From Pezicula radicicola (taxonomy: Eukaryota > Ascomycota > Leotiomycetes > Helotiales > Dermateaceae): a stretch of DNA of 64,000 bases. The stretch lies in contig PDUO01000014.1 in assembly GCA_003008705.1 (NCBI GenBank), positions 89,608 to 153,607 of the forward strand. The letters run 5' to 3'. Position 1 is the stretch's first letter. Each line of letters starts with the position of its first letter. Below are positions 35,397-48,860 of this stretch, one piece after another. Under the pieces are notes generated by a model. It did no database searches and was not told where the DNA came from. It saw nothing but the letters and a program-made list of their open reading frames with translations. The translations under genes were made by a program, and so were the position numbers.

Positions 35397-36689
35397 GATT
35401 TAGGTGTTTGGTATTTTTTCTTTTTTTGGTACTATATAATCTGGTTTAATGGTACTGTACGGGTTTGGCTCTTGGTCTTTGTAAAATATAATGACTGGTT
35501 TGTGGTTTATGGGAACTAAACCATGGGTACCAACACTGGTAGAGAAGGAGAATTATTAGCAGGCGTATCTTGTTTTGAGGCATTCCGTATTTTCCGTGAT
35601 ACCTTAGATACCTAATAACCCTTTCAGTTAATTCGAGTACTTGATTAAGAAGAGTCAAAGGACCTGAGTTTACATCAATGATAATCCTATTAAACCCACG
35701 AGTGTATACTATAGCTGTACTAATTAAATGGCGCATTAAATGTCGTTGGATTTCAATACTCTATTTCTCCTCCTCTCCTCCTCTCCTCCTCTCCTCCTCT
35801 CCTCCTCTCCTCTTCATCCAGCAAACCCCCATCCATCAAAGTACCCAAAAATAAACTTCAATAAGAAAAATTACACACCAAATATCTAACCAAGCACAAT
35901 ATCCCCATTTAACCTTCCCTAATTTCTTCTACCTCTCCACTTACACATTCCCCCAACACAACAAAAGTATAACAAATCTTAATAAAAATTAAGCTCCTTC
36001 CTATCTTCCTTTACTTCCCAAATCAAAATATAAGTAAGATGTATAAATTATTACGAAAGAAGGAACTAGTTAGTATATATATCACTTAGTGCTCGCACGA
36101 AAGTTAGACGGGTTTATTTTAAACGTTTTAACTTGTTATTTATTAAGAAGGAAGAAGATCAGTTATACAATAAGTCTTTATATGTTAATTACTTTTAACC
36201 ATGTAACTCCTGCCTAAATATCACTTTAGCTACTTAGCCGTCTAAGACTTTTACTGTAAGCGACGATATATTTCTGTTTTAGTAATCTAGTCAAAGACCT
36301 CGTTATACATTGAATAGAAACCGTACTTCTTGAGAATTGGCTAGAAACTGAATGGCTATTCTGTGGATAGTGAAGATAGCTATCAAATTATCAAAAAAAA
36401 AAACCTAAAAAAAACTCGCGGTTGCTTAAGCTGAATCTATTCCAAGTTAGAAATAACCTCGATCCTTACTACATAAAGTAACAAGCGAAGAAAGATTAAA
36501 GATGGCAACGACAAATTTTCTATCTTGGTATCTTTATATGTCTAATATGAGCACAAGGTATCGATTACAACCCGAATCAACAAAAGTCAATCATCTAGAT
36601 ATCTACACAAAATTTCTAAAAAGCCCTTCATTAAACATTCAAACGTTATCCTATCCTTTATTTTCCCTCCAAGATCTATCTACAGTAAT
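35397..36689. other. AT-rich convergent intergenic region
   Basis: The 1.3 kb between two converging genes contains an 8-bp satellite (annotated separately) and AT-rich sequence from 35,830 to 36,500. The short frames at 35446-35736 minus and 36502-36693 plus have no recognisable motif. Confidence 0.5.
35766..35812. repeat. Short tandem repeat, CTCCTCCT unit
   Basis: About six near-perfect copies of an 8-bp pyrimidine unit (CTCCTCCT) run head to tail in non-coding DNA between two converging genes. Confidence 0.85.
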
Positions 36690-38251
36690 CTAAGTAGAGC
36701 CAGAATTATCCGCACAAGAAAATGCACCACCAATCTCGCCATCAGCATACGCTTCAATAATCAACTCCACAACTCCATATGTACCTCCTACACAGAGGAA
36801 AGCTCCAAGTGCAGGTAAGAACCAATGAGCCCAGTACATTGCCTTTTGACCAAATGTGCCGGTACGGTATGCACCATGGTCGTACAGCCATAGGAAACCT
36901 GGGAGAGCGATGGCCAAGGGAGCGAAACAGATGGAGCCGGTAAGAGCGATGAGGTAGTTGAAGATGGGAATTGCTTCGGCGAGGATGAATGAGAGTGAAC
37001 AGAGTCCAAATGTACAGCTGAGCCAGGTGACCCAATGGATCATTGTGTTCTGTTGGAGATGGTGCGTGTTACGTAGGATACGCACGAAGAGATATTTTGC
37101 CGCTACATGTAAGTAAATTACAGCGCTGACAATTAAACCAATGAGGCCAACACCATAAGCGACTTTCTTCATTGTAGGACCTGCACTTCCCAAGGATGGA
37201 GAAGCGACCCATTTCCCGCACCATTTGTAGACGACGAGCGAGAAAGAGAGGTAGGCTGCGTTAACGATGGCCATGCAGACGTAGAGGGCCTTCTTGTAGT
37301 CTTTGGGGTTCTGCATCTCGGAAATAACTGGGAGGAATGCAGAGGTGCCGGCGGAGGAAACGAAGATTGTGGCCGAGGCTACGATGCCTGCTTGAAAGGT
37401 CGGGTAGGCGATCGCGTGGTAACCAAGATCGAAATCCCCTGTTTGTGGAGCCGCTGCTGGACGATCGCGGGTTGTTACTGCGATGCTGTTGACAGGTTAT
37501 GTTAGTTGAGTTCGATTTTATTTTTAGTTTTCTCTTTTTATAAAAAAGAAGAAAAGGATTGGAAGAACATACACAATGATGAAGACGGCAGCAAAGATAG
37601 AGAGGAAGCCTGCCCAGGTGAGCCAGCCGATCTGGTGGAATTTACGGAAACTGGCACATCCTGCAATTACCACAGTGGCGAGGAAGGACCACCAGACAGT
37701 ACAAGCTGCGTGTGTTGATAGGGCGTTGAGACCCGTCGAGACACCGATAATTCCAGATCCTGCACAGAGAACATATGCGACTAGAAAGAGACATCCAACA
37801 ACTTCCTTAAGAACATGTCCTCCAAGAACCTCAGCCATATCCGCAATTGAATGACATCCTGCGTGGCTGTTTCTGAAGTTTCCTTGTACGACAGCAGTAT
37901 CTATGGAGAAAGTTAGGACCATTGGAAAAGCTCATAATTTTTTACACAATACTTACAAGTGTTGAGAGCTCCCCATCCAATGACAGACAATGCACCACCC
38001 ACAGCACCAAGCGAGTACATAGAACTTGGGATGCTCAATACACCCGTAGCAAAGATGACCTTGAGGAAGATGACCGAAGCTCTTGGCCATTTGACTGTCC
38101 TAAAATCCACACCGTCATGAGTCTTCTTGAAGACCTCATGTTCCTCCAATGGATCCTGCATATCCTCTACGACCCCAGTGCCATAGTTGGGCCGAGACTT
38201 CTCGTCGTCGGAACTGGCATTCTTAGTGCTACCGGTTTTGATATCAGACAT
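36690..38251 (-). CDS. Neutral/aromatic amino-acid permease, Mtr type (AAAP family)
   Basis: Three exons: 38251-37957, 37900-37573 and 37485-36690; the phases close to give 472 residues. A hydrophilic N-terminus of about 55 residues is followed by the first helix with FATGVLSIPSSMYSLGAVGG, the typical opening of this family. Further landmarks are SIADMAEVLGGHVLKE, GLNALSTHAACTVWW, and FVSSAGTSAFLPVISEMQNP in the sixth to seventh helix region. About eleven membrane segments are present. Neurospora Mtr and Aspergillus relatives take up neutral aliphatic and aromatic amino acids by proton symport at the plasma membrane; that activity is assigned here by family only. Confidence 0.85.
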
Positions 38252-40364
38252 GATGAACTATTGCTCGTCGTCCCAGGAATCAAAATACAGACAGCCGGAT
38301 TGCAGGAGGTGATATTAAGAAACGAGGAGGGGAAGAAGGAACTATATACCTATCATGCTGCATATGCAGTTGTGTGTCATGATAAATAAATGATAACGGC
38401 AAGAGTGAGCTGCCTCCGGCCAAGAAAATCAGTTGATGAGATAAGGTCTCACTGCGTAGGTATTATTGCGATAAGGATGTTCCCTTAACACAATGTGCTG
38501 CGACGGAACTCCGACGGAGAGGTGGAGCTGGGGTTCTCGAAGCGAATAAGATAGACCAGGTAAATGGGTGGCGGTAGCAGCTGGTCTAGCTCTGCGTACA
38601 AGTACGAGTAGCTAAAGTAGCGACGGCGACGGCCATGAAAAGGCGAGATGTGTATCTCTGTTTATCCTTCTTGGGAGGTTAAATTTGGCCCAAGTAATCT
38701 TTGTTCGCTGCTCCGACACACCAGCAAAACGTTCTGGGTCGAAGTCTATTCAGATAGTTTCCAAGACGAGTCCATGGGCTCGGTAGTTGTTGTTGCCCGA
38801 TGCTGATCTAGTTGCTGGAGATTTGGATGTTGAAATAGAGTTGTAGAGGCACAAAGATCGAACTCTTCCACAGACTTGGGATGATGCCTCGTGGTTCCCG
38901 TGGCTGTGGAGGCTTGTACTACATTCGACAATGTTTACATTGACAATTCGTGACATTGATGAAAGACGCTCCAGTGTCATGACTCAATCGTGTGATTCCG
39001 CATGGTAGTGAGTGTCTAACTCTGTATTCTTCTATAGTACTTAAATGTCAAGCAGCCAATGTTCGTTACTGTTGTTGTCGTTGTCGTCGTCGCTACTGGT
39101 AAAGTGAAGATACATAAAGTTCATGTCAACCTAATGTGGGACATATTTTGAGTGCAGCACTGCAGCGGCAACTCTTCCGGGAACAGACAGGCGCTTCGGG
39201 GGACATTCCCGCGGCGCGATAAAGAAAGGCGTGTTGGGTGGGTCGGTTCGGCCGAAGCTGCCAAGACGAGAGGGCACCATTCGAGGGATTTGTACCTGTG
39301 TTTTTTATTTATTTACAGCTTCAACTCCAGGAAGAGACTTTCGAGACGTTCTGCAATAGCGCTTGGAGTTAAAGCATTGAGTTGGGCTATTGTACGAAAG
39401 CAGACAGTAGCTAATAAGCTATATGATACTTAGAAGAGGCTCTGGTCCTTCTTACGTCCTGTCCTGCTACTATTGTCGTCGCAGTTGTCCGAAACCAAAA
39501 TAGTATTATTTGATCAGCAAGATGGCGAAGTTGCCACTCACCATCCGTACAAGCTCCAAGTCACGAGACGAATTCCTCTCTTTCTGCCTCAAATCAACTC
39601 AAAACGTCGAGTCGGGATTATGTTGTCGCGTTGATGAATACATCTTTGTAGTCGAGTTGCGACTGCAAAGCTGGGTTGCTCTCATCCCACCTAATAACTG
39701 CAAGGGGCTGGCAAGAAAGGCGCACACCAAGTTGTCCTTGTTCACCTCACCTGTTCAACTGCGCAACTGCTTGAACAAAATGGTCAGACAATCAAAACAG
39801 AGATTTCAGGAATTCTCTCAAGTGTAGATTGAAGTTATCTTATGTATGAATGTATGAATGTTTGAATGTAAGTCTTACTATGATAGCGCAGGCTATATGC
39901 CCTAGGAACACATGCCCTGCGCCGCGGCCCGCATCCGCAAAATGTCCCATAACGACAAGAAATTGTGCGCAAATGTGCTCGCCAAGACCCATATTACAAG
40001 CTTCCAGAAACAAAAGCGCCGCGGTCCAAACAGAATCGATCCATACAAATTTCTCTATTCATCACACTTCTCCGCAATACGTGCTCAAGCTCTCTCAACC
40101 ACGGTGCGAATGGCCAGAAAAAATGGTCCAAGAACCTGGAAGGAGATCTCTTTTTAATACTGCTTCGGGTCTACTGTTTGTAATGAGGATCCGTTCTTTG
40201 GAGAGACCTTGGTTGGCTTATAATGAATGTATCTCGCAAAAGCCTCCAAGATTTGATCTTCCAAGAAAGCTTGCTCTCGCCCACTTAGTACGGTATCAGT
40301 GATACTGTCTTTTTGAGGATATACTTTTCTCCTCCTTGTTTTCTTCACCCATCCATTCGTCATC
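38252..40364. other. Divergent intergenic region, permease and ferric reductase
   Basis: The 2.1-kb region contains no supported gene. Short frames at 38746-38980 (minus), 39510-39827 and 39850-40302 (plus) overlap each other in several phases and have no domain. It probably holds both promoters. A TGAATGTATGAATGT short repeat lies near 39,846-39,868. Confidence 0.45.
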
Positions 40365-42448
40365 ATGGGTCTGCCATGGCTGGACTCGCCGGTGTTGCTG
40401 CACTCCTCGCGGATGGATATGTGTATGCTGACAGATGAGCAATGTGCATATCGCATGGGTCACTGGAGATACTGGTAAATGCGACTACATTCTAAACATC
40501 ATTTCAAGCTCACCGTCTCACAGGTATCAAGCAGACCATGTCTATGGCCATGCGACCGTCTACTTCATGTGCGCAACAATCGGCGTTTTCGCCCTCGTAA
40601 ATTTGCTTTCAAGAGTATCGCGGACGCCCAAAGGAAAAGGATATATTGGAAACAACTTCTGGCATTCAGTCGTTTGCAACTCAAGATACTTGGCGTATCG
40701 GACCTTTTACATTCGTGCTTTCAACTGGTACTCACCACCAGTGGGAGTCATGTTGTTGGGAATTGCTGGAGCTGGTTATTTCTTTGGTGAGTTTTGGGTG
40801 TTATCACAAACACTCTTGACTTGGCTGACCATGCCAACCAGCTTTGACTATGGGACCTCAACCATACTACTGGCCGAACACGAAAAGCCCCTCAGTATCT
40901 TTTGGAGGCTCACCACCAATAGCCACTCGCTCAGGATGGATGGCAGTAGCATTACTTCCATTCGTAATGTAAGACCGTCTCATCACTGTTGCTGTAAAGC
41001 CTACCTCCATACTAATTATATTCCTTCCACAGGGTTGCTTCCTCCAAGGCAAATTATATTACTGCCCTCACCGGCGTCTCTCACGAGAAACTTCAAGTCT
41101 TCCACCGCTGGATCAGCTGGACGATGTTCGTTCTGGCACTTGTGCACACATTCCCATTCATCGTTTACCACATCTCATTCAAAGAAGACATGATGCTGCA
41201 GTGGAGAACTAGTGTTGTATATTGGACAGGAGTAGCAGCACTGATTCCACAAGCCTACCTAAACATAATGTCCATAGGACCCATCAGGTATGATTCTTCC
41301 CCACTCCCAGATACCCCCCTCAAAAAACAAAACAAAAACAAAAACAAAAACAACTAACAACCCCAAGAAACCGATACTACGAATTCTTCAAATCAACTCA
41401 CTACATCGCCATAATCCTCTTCATATTCTTCTTCTTCATCCACTGCGACTTCCGCCTAACATCATGGGACTACTTCATCGCAACACTAGCCCTCTACCTA
41501 ACAACACTAGCCTACTCCTTCATCCGCACAATCAAGAACTCCATCTCAGCAAAAGCAACCCTCACAATCCTCCCCGACTCAATCATCCAAATCTCTATTC
41601 CTACAACCCGCATAAAATGGCAACCAGGTCAACACGTCTTCCTCCGTTTCTGGACTTTAGGTTTACATAGTCTAACCACCCATCCATTCACCATCTGTTC
41701 CGTAGCCGACTCCAAGAACCTCGTTTTCTTCGTTAAGCCTCACGCCGGTGGCTTCACATCACGACTCCACGCACTAGCTTCCCAAGGTAAAGCATCAATA
41801 CCAGTATCCATCGACGGACCATACGGCCACCCAACAGTCGCAGAGAATCTATCCAGCTACGAAAAAATACTACTTATAGCCGGTGGATCAGGCTCCGGAT
41901 TCTTATTACCATTACTAGAGACAGTGGTTAAGAATACCGAAAGAGCAGCGAAGGATATTAGCGTCATTTTGGCTGTTAGGACAGGAGATTCAGTTGCTTG
42001 GTTTACGGATGCTATTACGTCGATTCTTGGACCTGAAGCTGTGGAAGGTATTAAAGTCGAAATCTACATTACGGATGATCCGCTCTCAACAAGTAAAAGT
42101 CATAGTGAAAGTTCGACTTCTGGTCGAGATGGAAGCTATGATAATGATGTCGAAAAAATTATTAGTGGTGCTCAGGTTACTGCTGAGAGTCAAGCTGTGA
42201 CGGTAATAAGTGGGAAAGGGAGACCGGATTTAGAGTCTTTGATATTAAGGGAGGTTTTGATTATGCAGCAGGTTGGGAAGGGTGAGGAAGAGATTGGTGG
42301 GAGAGGTGTTGGAGTTGCTGCTTGTGGTCCTAGTTCTATGATGTTGGATGTTAGGAATGCTTGTGCTGAGGCTCAAATGTTGATTTTGGATCCGGTTAGT
42401 ACGGGGGCTAGGGAGGTGTATTTACATACTGAGGCTTTTGGGTGGTAG
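40365..42448 (+). CDS. Ferric reductase / NADPH oxidase-fold transmembrane reductase
   Basis: Five exons: 40365-40474, 40524-40786, 40842-40968, 41033-41287 and 41368-42448; the phases close to give 611 residues. The N-terminus is short, with a first helix around VYFMCATIGVFALVNLL. The ferric-reductase domain has the heme-ligand histidine pattern (SHEKLQVFHRWISW then LVHTFPFIVYH, and further on STHYIAIILFIFFFFIH). The FAD site is HPFTICSV and the NADPH site is AGGSGSGFLLPLLE, with a C-terminal CGPSSM. Such enzymes pass electrons from cytosolic NADPH across the plasma membrane to reduce Fe(III) or Cu(II) before uptake. Intron 4 holds an AAAAAC microsatellite. Substrate metal and regulation cannot be told from sequence. 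Confidence 0.9.
41322..41352 (+). repeat. A-rich AAAAAC microsatellite in ferric reductase intron 4
   Basis: Four to five copies of an AAAAAC-like unit lie between the GTATGA donor at 41288 and the CCCAAG acceptor ending at 41367. The repeat is followed by the CAACTAACAA branch region. Confidence 0.8.
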
Positions 42449-43247
42449 TTTACCTAGGACTACTGTATGTTTTTGTTTCTTGATTTTGTTTATTTTAGGG
42501 ATGGTTTAAATTAATGAGATACCTTATTACGAAGTATATGATTGACTTTGGTTCTGTTGTTCGTTGTTAACTGCTGATTCGTGTACTGTACTTCCGTACG
42601 AGTGTATTGCGAACAGTGGGTTGATCTTTGAATACTGCATCAGGTGGTCTGACTTTAGCTTACTTACTTCTGTAATTGGTACATCTCTAGAAGTGAAGTC
42701 AGATGAGTTAATTTACTCGACTAGCAACCAAAGAGTTGAATTTCTAAGCATCTACTTTGCTGATATCTATGAACGTCGCTTGATAAGGGTTCTAACAATA
42801 CAAACTTGCTTTATTTTAAAGTGGAAAGTAGAGGGTCAAAATAAGTCACCAGTGATCTTATATGCTGAGATACTAACATCCTGTGACAGCAAGGACTGTA
42901 AAAAAAAAGCCTTGGGGCGAGTTGACTTAAGAGGTCGCACCATCATATCAACAAACTAATATCTTAAGAAAGGCGCTAAGAAGGAAGGTAGACGATATCA
43001 TCTCCAAACACCCCAATATATTGTAAGCAAGGAAGTAGTAAACAAAGTAGCGTGATCTATTATAACCAAGGTAGTCAATTACCAAGACAATCAGTTACCA
43101 GGCACGTTCAAAAATAAGCGAAAACTGAAAAGCTGAGAAGAGCACATCGAGTGCATTGTATATAATCGGAAAATATGTACATAGAAATCATAAAATACCC
43201 AAAGCTTGAGCTTTGCTTAAGCTTTAAAAGGTCCAACATCATCATCT
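42449..43247. other. Convergent intergenic region, no supported gene
   Basis: A 131-codon plus-strand frame at 42564-42959 starts just downstream of the ferric reductase. It has no domain, no membrane helix and unremarkable composition, so I treat it as unsupported. The remainder is AT-rich. Confidence 0.4.
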
Positions 43248-45274
43248 CTATTCCTCACGTTTGGAATTAGAGTTATGAACTGCGGCCGCATGACCACGAC
43301 CACCTTGACCGAATCCCTGGCCTCCTTGACCGGAAAATCCAGATGGGAAAGCGGAGGATGAGGATGCGGATGTGGATGAGGGAGTGGATGATTCAGCTGG
43401 TGAAGCATCAGATGTTGTGGTTGCCTCTGGGGCGCTAGTTGTAGATTGGATAGCTGCTGAAGAAACAACAGATGAAGAAGAGGAGGCTTCTACGGGAGAA
43501 ACATCAGACGTTGAGGAGGAAATTACTGCGCTTGTTGTTGAAGATGCAGATGCTTTGACTGCGGCGACGGCAGCAGCTGACGAGGTAGAGCCGGAGCCTA
43601 ATAGAGCACTGGCTGGTGTGGCGCCTGGGAAGAAGGATGTAGGGATTGTTGGAATTGGAATGCTTGCTGTGAGAGCGAATCCTGCGGTTAAGTCATTGGC
43701 CATTGTGGCGGCGGAATAACTTGTTCTGTAAACTGCCTGTTAGTAGGAAATTCTTTGGGCAGAATCAATTGGATTGCTTACGGAGTGCTTGTCACGGTCT
43801 GGGTTGTTGTATAAGCTGTGTTTGCCGTGCCGGTGGCAATGCAACCACCACTTCCATACGCATTCTCACAGACGTTTACAAGCTCGCTACCTGACTCGGT
43901 CCACATTGCAAAGTCGGTGATATCGATACCTGTGCAAGGAACCCCACTTGGGCAGAGGACCTTAATTGGACCTCTACTAGCACCGTTTTCACAATCTCCC
44001 TTCCAGTTATCGAAGGTGAGATCTGTGAGTTCAACACCATCGCCGGTTCCGGCAGATATGGATGACCAAAAGGAGTCAATGTCAAGACTATAGGCGTTGG
44101 AATGACCGATGAAGTTGTTGAATTGGCAGTTAGTGACTGTACCACTTCCACCGTTTGACTTGATCATAAGCATTTGGTTAGATTCTTGAGTGTAGACATT
44201 GCTGTAGATGATATTGGAGATGTCTAAAATCAGGATAATTAGCGGACACAACCACAAAAGTAAAGGAGACTTACTTGTATCTAGACCCAAAGAGCCAAGA
44301 GCACAACCTCCCGACCAATTGCAGTAAATATTCTCAATAAGCATGCCACTTGCAGGGCTCTTAACGGTAACACATTCGTCTTTGTTCGTTACTTCGACAT
44401 CATGAATGTGGATGTTAGTTCCCCAAACATCGATACCATCCAGACCTCCTTCATTTCCACCACGAATAATCATGTTGTAGACTTCACCACTGTCGCAAGT
44501 ATCGATGCTGAAGTGGAATGCTGGGGAGTCGACTAGAGCAATGTCGTGTACTGACCAAGATGTGGCTTCGTATAACCGGAGTAGACGTGGGCCGTACGTC
44601 CCATCAGTATGGAAGGTGTATCCATAGCCTTGAATAGCACCTGCCGATGTACTGCTGTACATCTAATTCCATAAAATACTTTAGAATTTGATTAAGTTGT
44701 GCAGGACAAATAACTAACCTCAAAATCGGTCGTATGTTCAATGAAGATCATGTTACCACCATCAGTTCCAGTGCGGTAAATGATACCATCTAGTTGAAAT
44801 GCCCAAGCAGTTCCTCCACTCAAAGATACCCATGTAGACATTCCATAATCTAAGTAAGACTTCGACGTTAGTATCCTTTCTCAAGGAATTTTCGAGGGCA
44901 TTGATACAATCGTTTAAGAACAACGAATCATATTTGAGAGCAAGAACATGTTGCAATTGGTGAATTAACATATGGGAAAAGAATGCTAACCTCCAGGAGG
45001 GACATATACCGTGCCGCCAGACTTGCATGCTGCAAAAGCGGATGCAATAGCTGGGCCTACATCTGAGGTTTTAGATGCAACACCACCGTAATCAAGAACG
45101 TTGCACACCTTTTTTCATAATTCAGTAAGCTTTTCACAGAAACCAAGAGATATTACTTACGGTGGCCTGCTTTGATTCTCTGGTTGTGGTAGGACCAACG
45201 GTGCCGGTCAATTGCGCAGCTACCAGAGATGGCAAGACGAGCGCCGCAAGGCAAGAAAAAGTTGAGAATTGCAT
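43248..45274 (-). CDS. Secreted rhamnogalacturonase (GH28) with Ser/Thr/Gly-rich tail
   Basis: Six exons: 45274-45161, 45108-44991, 44849-44719, 44662-44275, 44223-43782 and 43725-43248; the phases close to give 556 residues. A signal peptide ([20 protein letters not shown]) precedes [20 protein letters not shown], a classic GH28 opening. The right-handed beta-helix core carries the rhamnogalacturonase-type active-site run ([20 protein letters not shown]) instead of the NTDD of polygalacturonases, then [11 protein letters not shown] and [18 protein letters not shown]. It cleaves the rhamnose-galacturonate backbone of pectin outside the cell. The last about 150 residues are a Ser/Thr/Ala-rich stretch ending in a Gly/Gln-rich segment, likely O-glycosylated and possibly cell-wall associated; no cellulose- or other carbohydrate-binding module is seen. 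Confidence 0.88.
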
Positions 45275-46988
45275 TTTAAAAAGAGTGACTGAGAACTAGA
45301 AAAGACTGGATAGAAACGAAAAAGTCGTTACGCAGGGCGACTTGCGTTATAAAGACTCCGAGCGCCGACACTCTATGTACAACCATCGGATGGAAAATCG
45401 ATCGACTCCATCAGCACATTGTGGAGAAATGACGATCCAGTTTCGAAGAAACAATTTTATCTGTGACTGCATCTCCGGACCATAAAAACACAGGTATGTT
45501 TCTACGAATGAGCTTGTGATGCTGTTCTGGGGTTCTGATCGCTTCCACGGGACCGTGGTGATTGTTGTCGTAATGTAAAGAGCACGGAGCTCATATGGGC
45601 CCTTTGCGAATCAAACAGAAACCGAGGCGCCCATTTCGGAAAGGCATTGTGGAGGTTTCAAGAAGCTTGAATTACCTTGACGTTTCAAGTATATATCTGT
45701 GATATGAAAGTCACGGGACAGGTGAGTTCGGGACTCGTCTAAAGATTTACGAAGGAGATTATTCCTGGAGTTCCAGAATGGAATAAAGATGTGTAGGAAA
45801 GCTAATCACGCAGTTTCAACTTGAAAGGGAGATTTACGACACCAACATGGCAAAGAGCTACCAAATTCTAGGCTGACCATAACTCTGTAACTTTAGCCAT
45901 ATTGAAGCATGCGTTCAATTCAAAACCACTAGGCAGAACAATTTCGCAGAGGAAGACGGCAGATAAAATCATTAAAGCCTTGTTCATCCTAATGATTAAA
46001 TGATGGAGGCAATAATGCTACCAGTTTATATAGATTCCGCGCCGCCGCCATAATTTTCTCCTTAATTCTGAAAGTAATAGACGGGCAACTCAGCATCCTT
46101 GTGAGGCAGAAGGTATTTGTGGTCAATGGACGAAGACTTGAAAAGACGCCTTCTCTACATGAGAAGCAACTTATGTCACCATCAGGTTCCACAGCTCTCC
46201 ATACTTCTCATCTCCAGCACCCATAGAGAGCGACTTGCCTAGCCCAATTCCCAACACTGTCTTCTTCGTGTACATTTCTGCAAATGATGTTGAACGCAGG
46301 CTGCGTCAGTTTTGCCAGAACTTCGAAAAATTATATACGAATCCTTGATTTGGTAACCCACTTGGATTGGATTAACTCGTCTGATTTAGACTTCCTACAC
46401 TAGTAGAATTGGAGATTGAGGGGCCGCAGGTTGAGAGATGCGGGATGATGAAGATTACGAGTGAAATGTCGGTATTGATAAACTTAATCAAAGCCTCACA
46501 AAACTAGGGTGTATATTTCTCGATGACAGGACGAGAGCTTCAAACGCTGAGTTTCTGAAAACAAACGGGCGACTGAGGTTTGGAGGAATTCGGGGTTGTC
46601 AGCTAATGGTGATGAGAAAGTAAATATAGTTTAACGGCCATGATGCACAGACTTTGACAACACAAAGAATACCATGCGAGTTGAATGATCTTTCTTTTGC
46701 CAAATAATAGCTTGTGAAGTGACAAGAACAATGAACAGCCGGCACTTTTCGACTTCACTCTTGACTTCAAGAGCTCGGCCGCTAGTGCGTTGTAGCGACT
46801 TTCTGCCTGAAGGATCAGTCCTAAACAAATTTTCGACTCTTTCACCGAACGCGACGGATTCCAGTGGAACGCGTTGATGAGGAGAGGAGTTCACCTATAC
46901 ACATAAACCACCATCCGAAGCGTCTACATATCTCAGGGAAGCACTTGAAAAGCTACACAGTCCTCAGCGACTGCTATTTCCCTTCAAT
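45275..46988. other. Divergent intergenic region, 1.7 kb
   Basis: No gene is supported. It separates the rhamnogalacturonase (-) from CCT5 (+). Overlapping minus-strand frames at 46603-46894 are short and lack motifs. Promoter elements for a pectinase are expected here, but none was fixed with confidence. Confidence 0.45.
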
Positions 46989-48860
46989 ATGGCGATGAGT
47001 ACGTTGTTTCCATGCAAAGCTCCTGCAAATTCAGAAACAGCCTGCTAACCACTTACTCCGTAGATATTGATATGTCGCAGGGTACGTATGGCTTGGTGGA
47101 GCTCTGCAGGTGCAGTTCGGATGCTAACAAAGCTTCTTGTAGCTTCTGTCGTAAAAGATGAGCAAGGCAGACCATTTATTGTTGTCAGAGAGTAAGGATC
47201 TCAATTTGCTTGCAAGAGATATGTGCTCATATATATCTTAGTCAAGGAAAGAAGAAGAGACAGCATGGTAATGATGCTGTCAAGTCACATATCCTCGCTG
47301 CGAGAACTGTTGCGAACATCGTCAAAACCTCACTTGGCCCACGAGGGCTCGACAAGATCCTCATTTCGCCCGATGGAGATATTACAGTCACGAACGATGG
47401 AGCTACTATTCTTGGCCAAATGGAGATTCAGAATCACGTTGCAAAACTTTTGGTAGAGCTGTCAAAATCTCAAGACGACGAGATAGGAGATGGAACAACC
47501 GGTGTAGTTGTGCTTGCGGGCGCATTATTAGAACAGGCAGCCGAGCTCATCGACAAGGGAATCCACCCAATTCGGATAGCAGATGGTTACGACCAGGCCT
47601 GTGACATTGCTGTTGCGGAGTTAGACAGGATCGCCGATAAGATTGAATTTACAAAGGAGAACACGGAAAATCTGTTGAAGGTAGCAAAAACCAGCTTAGG
47701 CAGCAAGATTGTTTCCAAAGCTCATGATCAGTTCTCGAAAATCGCTGTCGATGCTGTGCTATCAGTGGCAGACCTTGAGCGTAAGGATGTGGACTTTGAC
47801 CTGATTAAGATGGACGGCAAGGTTGGAGGTTCTCTCGAGGACTCACTATTGGTAAAGGGAGTTATTGTCGACAAGGACTTCTCTCACCCTCAAATGCCCT
47901 CAGAAGTTCACGATGCTAAGATCGCTATTCTCACATGCGCATTCGAGCCACCAAAGCCAAAGACGAAGCACAAGCTCGAAATCACCAGTGTTGAGGAGTT
48001 CAAGAAATTACAGATATACGAAAAGGAGAAGTTTGCTGAGATGATCCAGCAAATCAAGGATACTGGCGCTAACCTTGTCATCTGCCAGTGGGGTTTTGAT
48101 GACGAAGCAAACCATTTGTTGCTGCAGAACAAGCTTCCGGCCGTAAGATGGGTTGGAGGTCCTGAAATCGAGTTGATTGCCATTGCTACAAATGGAAGAA
48201 TTGTACCAAGATTTGAGGATTTGTCATCAGCGAAACTTGGAACGGCTGGGGTTGTCCGCGAAATGAGCTTCGGAACCACCAGAGAAAAGATGCTGGTGAT
48301 CGAGGAATGTGCAAACACGAGAGCAGTCACAGTTTTTGTTAGAGGAAGCAACAAGATGGTCAGTACAGGCTTTTACGATCTCTTCGATTGAGCTAACATG
48401 TCGCCAGATCATCGACGAGGCGAAGCGCTCGCTTCACGACGCTCTCTGCGTTGTACGAAATCTTGTCCGTGACAATCGTGTTGTCTACGGTGGGGGTGCT
48501 GCGGAAATCGCATGCTCACTCGCAGTGGAGGATGCAGCAGTCAAGTCACCGGGTCTTGAGCAATATGCCATGCGCGCCTTTGCAGATGCCCTCGATGCCG
48601 TGCCCATGGCCCTTGCAGAGAACTCAGGATTATCGCCCATCGAGACTCTAGCCAGCATCAAGAGCAGACAAGTGACGGAAAAGAACACAAGATTAGGTGT
48701 TGACTGCATGCAAAAAGGTAGCAACGACATGCGAGACTCATTTGTCATAGATCCTCTTATTGGCAAGAGACAACAATTAATGTTGGCTACTCAGCTTTGC
48801 CGCATGGTATTGAAGGTTAATAATGTCATCATAAGCGGAAGCGATGAGAACGAATTCTAG
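46989..48860 (+). CDS. CCT5: Chaperonin CCT/TRiC epsilon subunit
   Basis: Five exons: 46989-46998, 47064-47081, 47143-47191, 47242-48358 and 48408-48860; the phases close to give 548 residues. The first exon is only 10 nt and the second 18 nt. The N-terminus [20 protein letters not shown] leads to [20 protein letters not shown] and [20 protein letters not shown]. The ATP-binding and hydrolysis signature is [17 protein letters not shown], and the apical domain contains [16 protein letters not shown]. The C-terminal equatorial half has [23 protein letters not shown] folds actin, tubulin and other proteins in the cytosol as a double eight-membered ring. The three tiny 5' exons are the reason a simple frame scan misses the first 25 residues. 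Confidence 0.95.

Noticed and set aside
39850..40302. 150-codon frame upstream of the ferric reductase
   Set aside because: It overlaps other frames, has no domain, and ends just before a well-supported gene start; most likely promoter sequence.
42564..42959. 131-codon frame after the ferric reductase
   Set aside because: No motif, helix or splice-linked extension; treated as chance in a convergent spacer.
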